Below, piece after piece: positions 16,079-22,208 of a stretch of DNA of 28,634 bases; the stretch's first letter is position 1; every line of letters starts with the position of its first letter. The position numbers were made by a program, and so were the translations under genes. The notes beneath the pieces are model-generated. The model was given only the letters and a program-made list of their open reading frames with translations. It had not been told where the DNA came from and did not search any database. The DNA is taken from the NCBI GenBank assembly GCA_937902395.1, contig CALGTV010000067.1, positions 1-28,634 of the forward strand, read 5' to 3'. The DNA comes from an uncultured Ruminococcus sp. (lineage in GTDB: Bacteria; Bacillota; Clostridia; Oscillospirales; Ruminococcaceae).

Positions 16079-16653
16079 AAACTCTCGGTGTGATTCTTCT
16101 TTCAGCTATGCTGACTGATAATTTTGTACTTTCAAAATTTATGGGAATATGCCCGTTTTTAGGCGTTTCAAAAAAGCTTGACAGTGCCTCGGGAATGGGA
16201 ATTGCCGTTACCTTTGTAATGATATGTGCAACTATTGTTACATACCCGATTCACCATTTCATCCTCGTTCCCAATGGACTTGCATATCTTGACACAGTTG
16301 TATTTATCCTCATAATTGCACTTTTCGTTCAGCTTGTGGAAACAGCTATGAAAAAGCTTCTTCCGCCATTATATAAATCACTTGGAGTATATCTGCCGCT
16401 GATTACCACAAACTGCGCTGTACTCGGCGTAACTGTTCTCAACATAGACAACAATTTCTCGTTTGTACAATCGATTGTAAACGCTCTTGGCGGTGGTCTT
16501 GGATTTATGCTTGCTCTTGTGATTTTTTCGGGAGTTCGCAAAAAAATGGAATATGCAGATATCCCTGAAACATTCAAGGGAGTTCCTGCAACTCTTATTG
16601 CAGCATCTATCGTCTCTGTCAGCTTTATGGGCTTTGCGGGATTATTCAGCTAA
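16075..16653 (+). CDS. rnfA: Rnf complex subunit A (membrane)
   Basis: 192 aa, the usual RnfA length, six membrane helices. GGAGGTGA lies ahead of ATG 16075, which overlaps the rnfE stop (ATGA). The paired cysteine motifs GICPFLGVSKK and TTNCAVLGV match those of rnfE in mirrored topology, as expected for this related pair. Other family segments include NALGGGLGFMLALVIFSGVRKK. Part of the ion-translocating membrane core. Confidence 0.96.
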   Translation: MKTLGVILLSAMLTDNFVLSKFMGICPFLGVSKKLDSASGMGIAVTFVMICATIVTYPIHHFILVPNGLAYLDTVVFILIIALFVQLVETAMKKLLPPLYKSLGVYLPLITTNCAVLGVTVLNIDNNFSFVQSIVNALGGGLGFMLALVIFSGVRKKMEYADIPETFKGVPATLIAASIVSVSFMGFAGLFS

Positions 16654-16665
16654 GGAGGTGCAGTT

Positions 16666-17445
16666 ATGACTTATCTGATACCTGTTATTATTCTTGGAAT
16701 ATGCGGCCTTGGAGCAGGAATCCTGCTCACTATCGCTTCAAAGATTTTCTATATTGAAGTTGATGAAAGAGTTGAAAAAATCGGTGAGGCACTTCCTCAG
16801 GCTAACTGCGGCGCTTGCGGATATGCAGGCTGTGCTGATTATGCCGATGCTATTATAAATAACAATGCTCCTGCTAATCTGTGCCGTCCAGGCGGAGCTG
16901 ATGCGGCCGGGAAAATCGCGGAAATACTTGGTGTTGCGGCGGCAGATGTTATTCCCATGACAGCTGTAATCCATTGTAATGGAGATTGCAACGCCACAAA
17001 GCCGCAGTTCGATTTCGGCGGTGTGCAATCCTGTAAGGCTGTAAAACGTTTCTATGGCGGAAATGGCATATGTAAATATGGTTGTATCGGTCTTGGAGAC
17101 TGCGCCGCTGTCTGTGAACACAATGCCATTCAGGTTGAAAATGGACTTGCAAAAGTAATCACAAATCTTTGCCATGCCTGCGGAAAATGTGCTGCTGAAT
17201 GTCCCAATCAACTTGTATCAATTAAACCTAAATCAAAGAATATTGATGTTTTTTGCTCATCTCAGGATAATGGAAAGTTGACAAAACTTGCCTGCTCAAA
17301 TGGCTGTATCGGCTGTAGAATATGCGAGAAAAAATGCCCTGTAGGTGCAATTAAGGTTGTGGATTCTCACGCTATCATTGACTATGAGAAATGTACTTCA
17401 TGCGGACAATGTAAAGCTGCATGTCCTGTAAAGGTGATACACTGA
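16666..17445 (+). CDS. rnfB: Rnf complex subunit B (ferredoxin-oxidising, multi-[4Fe-4S])
   Basis: 259 aa; AAGGAGGTG before ATG 16666. One N-terminal membrane helix is followed by the special cluster Cys48, 51, 56, 73 (NCGACGYAGC...LCRPGG). The next group, Cys136, 140, 146, 150, is the CKYGCIGLGDC pattern. Ferredoxin-type clusters follow at Cys169-179, Cys214-224 and Cys243-253. RnfB takes electrons from reduced ferredoxin and feeds the complex, so this subunit is the entry point. It is the last gene of the operon, which ends at the hairpin 17450-17480. Confidence 0.96.
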   Translation: MTYLIPVIILGICGLGAGILLTIASKIFYIEVDERVEKIGEALPQANCGACGYAGCADYADAIINNNAPANLCRPGGADAAGKIAEILGVAAADVIPMTAVIHCNGDCNATKPQFDFGGVQSCKAVKRFYGGNGICKYGCIGLGDCAAVCEHNAIQVENGLAKVITNLCHACGKCAAECPNQLVSIKPKSKNIDVFCSSQDNGKLTKLACSNGCIGCRICEKKCPVGAIKVVDSHAIIDYEKCTSCGQCKAACPVKVIH

Positions 17446-17449
17446 AACG

Positions 17450-17480
17450 AAAAAAGCTTGCCGATCAGGCAAGCTTTTTT
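17450..17480. terminator. Bidirectional terminator, rnf operon and symporter
   Basis: Perfect 13-bp stem (17450-17462 with 17468-17480) made of A-run, GCTTGCC, a 5-nt loop and the complement ending in six Ts. Confidence 0.93.
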
Positions 17481-17489
17481 GATGTATAT

Positions 17490-18893
17490 TTATTTGATTT
17501 TATTGAAATACTCTTTAGTCTCTTTTGCTGTAACGCCAGAAAGTGCAATAAGTGCAATAATGTTCGGAATAGCCATAAGTCCGTTGAATATATCAGCTAT
17601 GCCCCATACTGCCGCAACCGTCATATAAGGTCCAATAAATACAGCTGCTATATAAAGTACTCTGAATACAATCACTGCAACTTTATTTGAACCTGTCAAA
17701 TATGAAAGACAGCGCTCTGAATAATAGTTCCAGCCTAAAATTGTTGTAAATGCAAAGAATATCAGGCAAAGCATAAGCAGGAACGATGACACTTTTTCTG
17801 GGAATGGCAAACCAATGCAGAATGCAGCATTTGTTATCTCAACGCCCTGCAATGAGGAATTTTCTGTAAGGCAGCCCGACATCACTATTGTTAATCCTGT
17901 CATTGTACATACAACAATCGTGTCAATAAATGTTCCTGTCATTGTAACGAGTCCCTGACGGACAGGCTCGTTTGTTTTGGCTGCTGCTGCCGCAATAGGA
18001 GCTGAGCCAAGTCCTGCCTCGTTGGAGAATATGCCTCTTGCAATACCCTTCTGCATTGATACCATCATTGCGCCTAAAGCTCCACCTGCAACTGCTTTTA
18101 CACCAAATGCGCTCTTGATGATTTCAGCAATTGCCGCAGGAACAGACGTAATATTTGTAAAAATTATCATTAGGCAACAGGAAACATAAATTACAACCAT
18201 AAATGGTATGAATATTTCAGATACCTTAGCTATTGATTTGATTCCACCTATGATTATCAGCGCCGCAAGAACTGTAATAACAAGTCCTGCAATAACCTGC
18301 GCTATTGTATATTCGTTTCCGAGAATCTCCAGAACATTTTTGCTTTCGGGATCAAAGAAATTATTTACCGCAGATGTTATACTGTTTATCTGAGTAAATG
18401 TGCCGATACCCATAAGCCCTACAAGCACTCCGAATATAGCAAATATTTTTCCAAGCCATTTCCATTTTTCGCCCATGCCTTTTTCTATGTAATAAAACGG
18501 ACCTCCCAGCATAGTGCCGTTTTTATCCTTGATACGATATTTTACCGCAAGAAGTCCCTCTGAATATTTTGTTGCCATACCAAACAAAGCTGCAACTTCC
18601 ATCCAGAACAGCGCTCCCGGTCCTCCGGCAGCAATAGCCGTTGCCACACCTACAATATTTCCCGTACCAATAGTTGCTGATAATGCGGTACACAGAGCAC
18701 CAAAGCTCGATACCTCGCCTTGTCCGCCTTCTTCCTCATTCACCATGTATTTCAGAGCAAGTCCAAGCTTTCTGAACTGTACCCCTCCCAAACGTAAAGT
18801 GAGAAAAATACCGCAGCCAAGTATCAGAAGTATCAGCGGTACACCCCATACAGCATCGTCTATCACTTTGATTATTTTTTCAAAATCTGACAT
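17490..18893 (-). CDS. Alanine/glycine:cation symporter (AGCS family)
   Basis: 467 aa from ATG 18893 (AGGAG 8 nt upstream); in-frame ATGs at 18911 and 18992 are rejected because they precede this RBS. The chain has about ten hydrophobic helices and the AGCS signature regions: ALSATIGTGNIVGVATAIAAGGPGALFWM, then GIARGIFSNEAGLGSAPIAAAAA. Family members (AlsT, DagA, AgcS) import Ala, Gly or Gln with Na+ or H+. A Na+-coupled importer next to the ion-pumping Rnf complex fits a Na+-energetics neighbourhood, but that link is inference. Monocistronic, convergent with rnfB. Confidence 0.93.
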   Translation of the reverse strand: MSDFEKIIKVIDDAVWGVPLILLILGCGIFLTLRLGGVQFRKLGLALKYMVNEEEGGQGEVSSFGALCTALSATIGTGNIVGVATAIAAGGPGALFWMEVAALFGMATKYSEGLLAVKYRIKDKNGTMLGGPFYYIEKGMGEKWKWLGKIFAIFGVLVGLMGIGTFTQINSITSAVNNFFDPESKNVLEILGNEYTIAQVIAGLVITVLAALIIIGGIKSIAKVSEIFIPFMVVIYVSCCLMIIFTNITSVPAAIAEIIKSAFGVKAVAGGALGAMMVSMQKGIARGIFSNEAGLGSAPIAAAAAKTNEPVRQGLVTMTGTFIDTIVVCTMTGLTIVMSGCLTENSSLQGVEITNAAFCIGLPFPEKVSSFLLMLCLIFFAFTTILGWNYYSERCLSYLTGSNKVAVIVFRVLYIAAVFIGPYMTVAAVWGIADIFNGLMAIPNIIALIALSGVTAKETKEYFNKIK

Positions 18894-18910
18894 TTGAAGC
18901 ACTCCTATCA

Positions 18911-18928
18911 TTGATAAAAAATTATCAA
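18911..18928. promoter_or_regulatory. Inverted repeat in the symporter leader
   Basis: Perfect 7-bp dyad TTGATAA-4-TTATCAA lying between the -10 box (18934-18939) and the RBS, about where transcription should begin. Could be an operator or a short leader hairpin. Confidence 0.5.
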
Positions 18929-18933
18929 TCAAT

Positions 18934-18962
18934 ATTATATCATATATTCTTAAAAAGTGCAA
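18934..18962 (-). promoter_or_regulatory. Promoter for the symporter gene
   Basis: On the minus strand TTGCAC (18957-18962), 17 nt, TATAAT (18934-18939). Confidence 0.8.
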
Positions 18963-19114
18963 TAGCCGTTCTTTTCTTTTGTAATATAGCACAATATACT
19001 CCGATTCTTTTTGTTAACTTTCACTTATATAAATCATTGATACATGTAATATAATCCACTTGTATGCAAATTTACATATTTATAATTTTTTCTGTGTATT
19101 CAAATCCGGCTTTA

Positions 19115-19155
19115 CAACGAAAATTCAGTGCAATTTTGCACATCTTATTTCGTTG
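19115..19155. promoter_or_regulatory. Nested dyad over the GH5 promoter, candidate operator
   Basis: An outer inverted repeat CAACGAAA (19115-19122) / TTTCGTTG (19148-19155) encloses an inner perfect one, GTGCAA-TT-TTGCAC (19128-19141). Both share almost the same centre (19135). The right outer arm overlaps the -35 box at 19153. The rest of 18963-19114 is AT-rich with nothing else recognised. Confidence 0.6.
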
Positions 19156-19181
19156 ACTTTGCGCCTTGAATATGATATAAT
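19153..19181 (+). promoter_or_regulatory. Promoter for the GH5-dockerin gene
   Basis: TTGACT (19153-19158), 17 nt, TATAAT (19176-19181). The leader is about 75 nt. Confidence 0.85.
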
Positions 19182-19223
19182 TTGTACATAGGCAGAATAT
19201 CTGCATTTTGGGATAATTAATTA

Positions 19224-19243
19224 GGGAACAATTAGAAGTTCCC
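19224..19243 (+). promoter_or_regulatory. Leader hairpin before the GH5 gene
   Basis: GGGAAC-8-GTTCCC, ending about 8 nt before the GAGG ribosome binding site. It may stabilise the mRNA 5' end or affect initiation. Confidence 0.4.
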
Positions 19244-19263
19244 ATTAAGAGAGGATGTTTTTT

Positions 19264-20640
19264 ATGAAAAAGCTTTTTTCTGCATTATCAGCAACTGCTC
19301 TTTTCATCACCTCAACACCTTTTTCAGTATGTGCTGCGGACAACAATGGCATGAGAGATATTTCTACAGTCGAACTGGTCAAGGATATGGGTATCGGTAT
19401 TAATCTTGGAAACACTTATGAATCCTGCGGTGACTGGATTGCACAATGGGGCGATGGTACTCCCGAATCATACGAAACAGCGTGGGGAAGTCCTGTTATT
19501 ACAGAAAATATTATCAAAGGCTATGCCGACGCAGGCTTTGATACCCTGAGAATTCCTGTTGCATGGTCAAATCTTATGGCAGAAGATTATACAATCAGTC
19601 CTGAATATCTCTCGGCTGTACGTGAAGTTGTTGACTGGACTCTTGATTCAGGTATGTATGCTATTGTTAATCTTCACTGGGATAGCGGTTGGTTTGAAAA
19701 TTTTCCTACTGACAAGACAAATTGTATGACCAAATATACTCGTATCTGGGAACAGCTTTGCGACGCTTTCGAGGATTACAACGATTATCTTATATTCGAA
19801 TCACAGAACGAAGAATTAGGCTGGTCATCCTTGTGGAATCGTTGGGGTGGTACCGAGGGAAAAGCTGAATCATATGCCCTTGCCAATGAAATAAATCAGA
19901 CATTTGTTGATGTTGTACGCTCATCTGGCGGAAATAATCCACAGCGACATCTGCTTATCTCGGGATATAACACGGATATTGAACTGACCTGTGACCCTCT
20001 TTTCAAAATGCCCGTTGACCCCGCAAATCGCATGGCTGTATCCGTACACTATTACACTCCTGCAGGATTTGCTATTCTGGAAGAAGATGCTGACTGGGGC
20101 AAAGCAAGTTCAACATGGGGCACAGATGCAGAAATTGCTGAACTTGAACGTAATATGGACTTAATGAAAACTACTTTTGCAGATAAGGGAATTCCCGTTA
20201 TTATCGGCGAATATGGCTGTCCTAAGAAAAATAAGGAAGAAGCCTCTGTGAGAAAGTTCATTTCGTCAGTGTGCAAAGAAGCTTATACAAGAGGAATGTG
20301 TCCTGTTCTTTGGGATATTACAGACCTCCACTACGACAGAAAGAACTGTAAAATGTTTGATGAGGAAATGCTGAATTCCATGATGTCAGTAAAGCCTGAA
20401 GAAATGCCCACAGAACCGACAAAACCCACTGAACCTCCTGCTTCTGAAATAATTATGGGTGACGTAAATGCAGATGGTGAATATACTGTTGCGGATATTG
20501 TTCTTCTCAGCAACTGGCTCCTTGGAAAAGAAATAAATCTCAAAAACTGGGAAGCTACTGATTTTTATGATGATGATGTTATTGATGTATACGATCTTTG
20601 TCTTGCAAGATATCAGCTTATAAAAATTTCATCACGATAA
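19264..20640 (+). CDS. Secreted glycoside hydrolase family 5 enzyme with C-terminal dockerin
   Basis: 458 aa from ATG 19264 (GAGG 9 nt upstream; the ATG at 19255 is too close). Signal peptide of about 25 residues (MKKLFSALSATALFI...VCAA). The GH5 domain spans about 30-370: GINLGNTYE, FDTLRIPVAWSN, VNLHWDSGWF, the acid/base glutamate E183 in FESQNEELGW and the nucleophile E316 in VIIGEYGC. The motif has E-E where many GH5 enzymes have E-P. A Pro/Thr linker (about 380-393) leads to a dockerin (398-455) with two calcium-loop repeats, GDVNADGEYTVADIVLL and DFYDDDVIDVYDLCLARY. The enzyme is probably an endo-acting beta-glucanase or mannanase docked on a cellulosome scaffold; the exact substrate and GH5 subfamily cannot be read from the sequence. 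Confidence 0.93.
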   Translation: MKKLFSALSATALFITSTPFSVCAADNNGMRDISTVELVKDMGIGINLGNTYESCGDWIAQWGDGTPESYETAWGSPVITENIIKGYADAGFDTLRIPVAWSNLMAEDYTISPEYLSAVREVVDWTLDSGMYAIVNLHWDSGWFENFPTDKTNCMTKYTRIWEQLCDAFEDYNDYLIFESQNEELGWSSLWNRWGGTEGKAESYALANEINQTFVDVVRSSGGNNPQRHLLISGYNTDIELTCDPLFKMPVDPANRMAVSVHYYTPAGFAILEEDADWGKASSTWGTDAEIAELERNMDLMKTTFADKGIPVIIGEYGCPKKNKEEASVRKFISSVCKEAYTRGMCPVLWDITDLHYDRKNCKMFDEEMLNSMMSVKPEEMPTEPTKPTEPPASEIIMGDVNADGEYTVADIVLLSNWLLGKEINLKNWEATDFYDDDVIDVYDLCLARYQLIKISSR

Positions 20641-20681
20641 AAAGACTGCACAGAGAATTTCAACTCTGTGCAGTCTTTTCG
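20641..20681. terminator. Bidirectional terminator
   Basis: Perfect 15-bp stem (20641-20655 with 20664-20678), loop of 8 nt, T-run at its end. It separates the convergent GH5 and hydrolase genes. Confidence 0.93.
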
Positions 20682-20683
20682 CC

Positions 20684-21559
20684 TTATAAATTGTTTTTCT
20701 TTAAAAAATCTTTGAAATTCTGCGCCATTTCGTCAGGGATTTTCGTGTACATAAAATGGTCTTTGTCAGTAACAATATATTCTGCACCGATTTCCTCAGC
20801 GTATTTTATAGCATACCCCTTCCATGTCCCCTGTTTCATAGGTGTATTATAGTCGCTTATATAAAAATATGCAGGAACTTTAAGCTTTCCTGTTGCACCT
20901 GCCTTTTCAGCATTGGATACAAGGTGCATATTCTCCTCAAAAATCTCTTTATTAGTGAGATTTTTATAGAATAAATCTTCATAAAGCTTTTTTTCTTCAT
21001 CATTGAGATAATCAGAGGACATAAGTCCAGAAGCATCTACGGTAATTTTTTTAGCAAGTCTGGCAAGTAAACCCCTTTTCTGAATTTTAGAGAACAGCTT
21101 TTTATTCTTTTCATTAATTTTGCGGCGTTTTTCCTCTGACATTGCTTTTCCCATTTCAACGGCTGTGTCAGGAAGCCCCATGTCTATACTCAGTACAGCC
21201 TTTACTTCATCGGGATATGTGTTCGCCCAGTAAATCGTTTCAAATCCCGAATAAGAATGTGCTGCAAGGATATACGGTGGATTAATTCCTGCGAGCCTTA
21301 AAGCTTCACGGCTTTCACTGACCATATTTTCTACAGTACGTTCCGTATCAGTGCTTTCGCTCATACCATAGCCTGCTTTTTCCACGACTGCTATTTTATA
21401 TTCATCTGATAAACGACGATATAGAGGACTATACTCAAGAACAGGTGAAGTCACTCCTGCGCCGGATAAAAAAACTATTGTATATTTGCCGCTGCCCTCA
21501 GTATATACATTAATTTTTCCTTTGCCCACATTGTATTTTATTCCATAATTTACAGCCAT
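20684..21559 (-). CDS. Alpha/beta-hydrolase fold protein
   Basis: 291 aa, with GAAAGGAG before ATG 21559. The fold markers run in order: VFLSGAG (oxyanion strand/loop, about 29-35), VVEKAGYGMSE (58-68), the nucleophile elbow AAHSYSG with Ser102, and the terminal His in TDKDHFMYTKIPDEM. The elbow has Ala in place of the usual first Gly and Ser in place of the last. A Lys-rich helical cap (about 140-200) sits between the two halves. No signal peptide, so cytoplasmic. The substrate cannot be inferred; esterase, peptidase or a housekeeping lipase-like role are all possible. Monocistronic, and the last chromosomal-looking gene before the accessory region. Confidence 0.88.
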   Translation of the reverse strand: MAVNYGIKYNVGKGKINVYTEGSGKYTIVFLSGAGVTSPVLEYSPLYRRLSDEYKIAVVEKAGYGMSESTDTERTVENMVSESREALRLAGINPPYILAAHSYSGFETIYWANTYPDEVKAVLSIDMGLPDTAVEMGKAMSEEKRRKINEKNKKLFSKIQKRGLLARLAKKITVDASGLMSSDYLNDEEKKLYEDLFYKNLTNKEIFEENMHLVSNAEKAGATGKLKVPAYFYISDYNTPMKQGTWKGYAIKYAEEIGAEYIVTDKDHFMYTKIPDEMAQNFKDFLKKNNL

Positions 21560-21575
21560 GATGTACTCCTTTCAA

Positions 21576-21605
21576 AAAAATCGCCATAATAACTTAGCGA
21601 TTTTT
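21576..21605 (-). terminator. Hairpin and T-run downstream of the left tRNA fragment
   Basis: On the minus strand AAAAATCGC (rc of 21597-21605) pairs with GCGATTTTT (rc of 21576-21584), followed by Ts. It lies just past the tRNA-like 3' end, where a tRNA terminator would be, and just upstream of the hydrolase RBS. Confidence 0.65.
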
Positions 21606-21611
21606 ATTACA

Positions 21612-21654
21612 TGGTGGAGCATAGGGATTCGAATCCCTGCCCCACACACTGCCA
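21612..21654 (-). repeat. Degenerate 3' half of a tRNA (left attachment-site copy)
   Basis: 43 nt matching 27064-27107 at about 40 of 44 positions, in the same orientation. Read on the minus strand it has the anticodon-loop remnant TGGCA, a T-arm and an acceptor end GCTCCACCA. The T-arm has lost one base pair (AGGG/CCCT around an 8-nt loop), so it could not work in a tRNA. No 5' half lies next to it. It is best explained as an old attachment-site remnant. Confidence 0.8.
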
Positions 21655-22074
21655 TAATAGAATGATTTGATTTCATTGTTTTTCTTGTGGTTAATTATTC
21701 CATATATTTAGCCGTTTTTTAATGCTGATTGTTTTATGGTTTGCTTCAATCATATAGCTTATGATTTCAAAATAACGGAAATATAATGGAAACGATTTTC
21801 TCAAAAAGAATGACGATGTACATTCTTTACTTTCATATTATATCATATTGCTGAAACTATGTCAATACATTAAACGGAACCACCCCGAGTTTTCCAGTAA
21901 AAAACCGAGAAACCCGCATAAAACCAGGGTTTCTCGGTTTTTTTCTAGCAAACTCGGAGTGTAATTCTTGTACAGCTTGGCATACTGGTGATCGGAATCG
22001 GGGCATTAATATGAATCGTGGAGTTTCTCATTGGAGAGGCTCTTTTATTTTGTTCGATTTTTTCTACATTTCCA
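21655..22074. other. AT-rich stretch without a recognisable gene
   Basis: No start-to-stop frame with a credible RBS is seen apart from the hairpin at 21901. A short open frame at 21948-22010 (plus) codes for a hydrophobic 20-residue stretch (SVILVQLGILVIGIGALI) without a start codon, which may be the tail of a lost membrane-protein gene. The other strand has no better candidate. Confidence 0.5.
21901..21945. terminator. Strong terminator-like hairpin in the island
   Basis: 15-bp perfect stem (21901-21915 with 21927-21941), 11-nt loop, then a run of Ts on the plus strand and a shorter one on the minus. It insulates the following gene from left-hand transcription. Confidence 0.85.
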
Positions 22075-22103
22075 TTGCAATTATGGCAATTATGTGGTAT
22101 AAT
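22075..22103 (+). promoter_or_regulatory. Promoter for the heparinase-like gene
   Basis: TTGCAA (22075-22080), 17-nt spacer ending in TGG, TATAAT (22098-22103). Leader of about 100 nt. Confidence 0.8.
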
Positions 22104-22131
22104 ATAGAAAAACAGACGAGGAGGAAACCAT

Positions 22132-22152
22132 ATGAAATCAAAACTCGTATAG
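22132..22152 (+). other. Six-codon minicistron in the heparinase-gene leader
   Basis: ATG-AAA-TCA-AAA-CTC-GTA-TAG with a full GAGGAGG ribosome binding site 7 nt upstream. After the stop the same frame reads TIIMIGCI and then stops again. It could be a leader peptide or the decayed start of an exported protein. Confidence 0.35.
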
Positions 22153-22208
22153 ACCATTATTATGATAGGATGTATATAGAAAACTCGTTTACTTAGGAGG
22201 GTAAAGCT

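Noticed and set aside
21612..21654. Working tRNA gene at the left copy
   Set aside because: No 5' half exists next to it and its T-arm is broken, so it cannot be a functional tRNA.
21771..21788. Short match (TAACGGAAATAT) to the 52-bp repeat near the left tRNA fragment
   Set aside because: Only about 12 bases agree and the flanks do not, which is within chance for AT-rich sequence.
21948..22010. Hydrophobic 20-codon frame (SVILVQLGILVIGIGALI) on the plus strand
   Set aside because: No start codon in frame and no RBS; at most the tail of a lost membrane-protein gene. Noted in the intergenic entry only.
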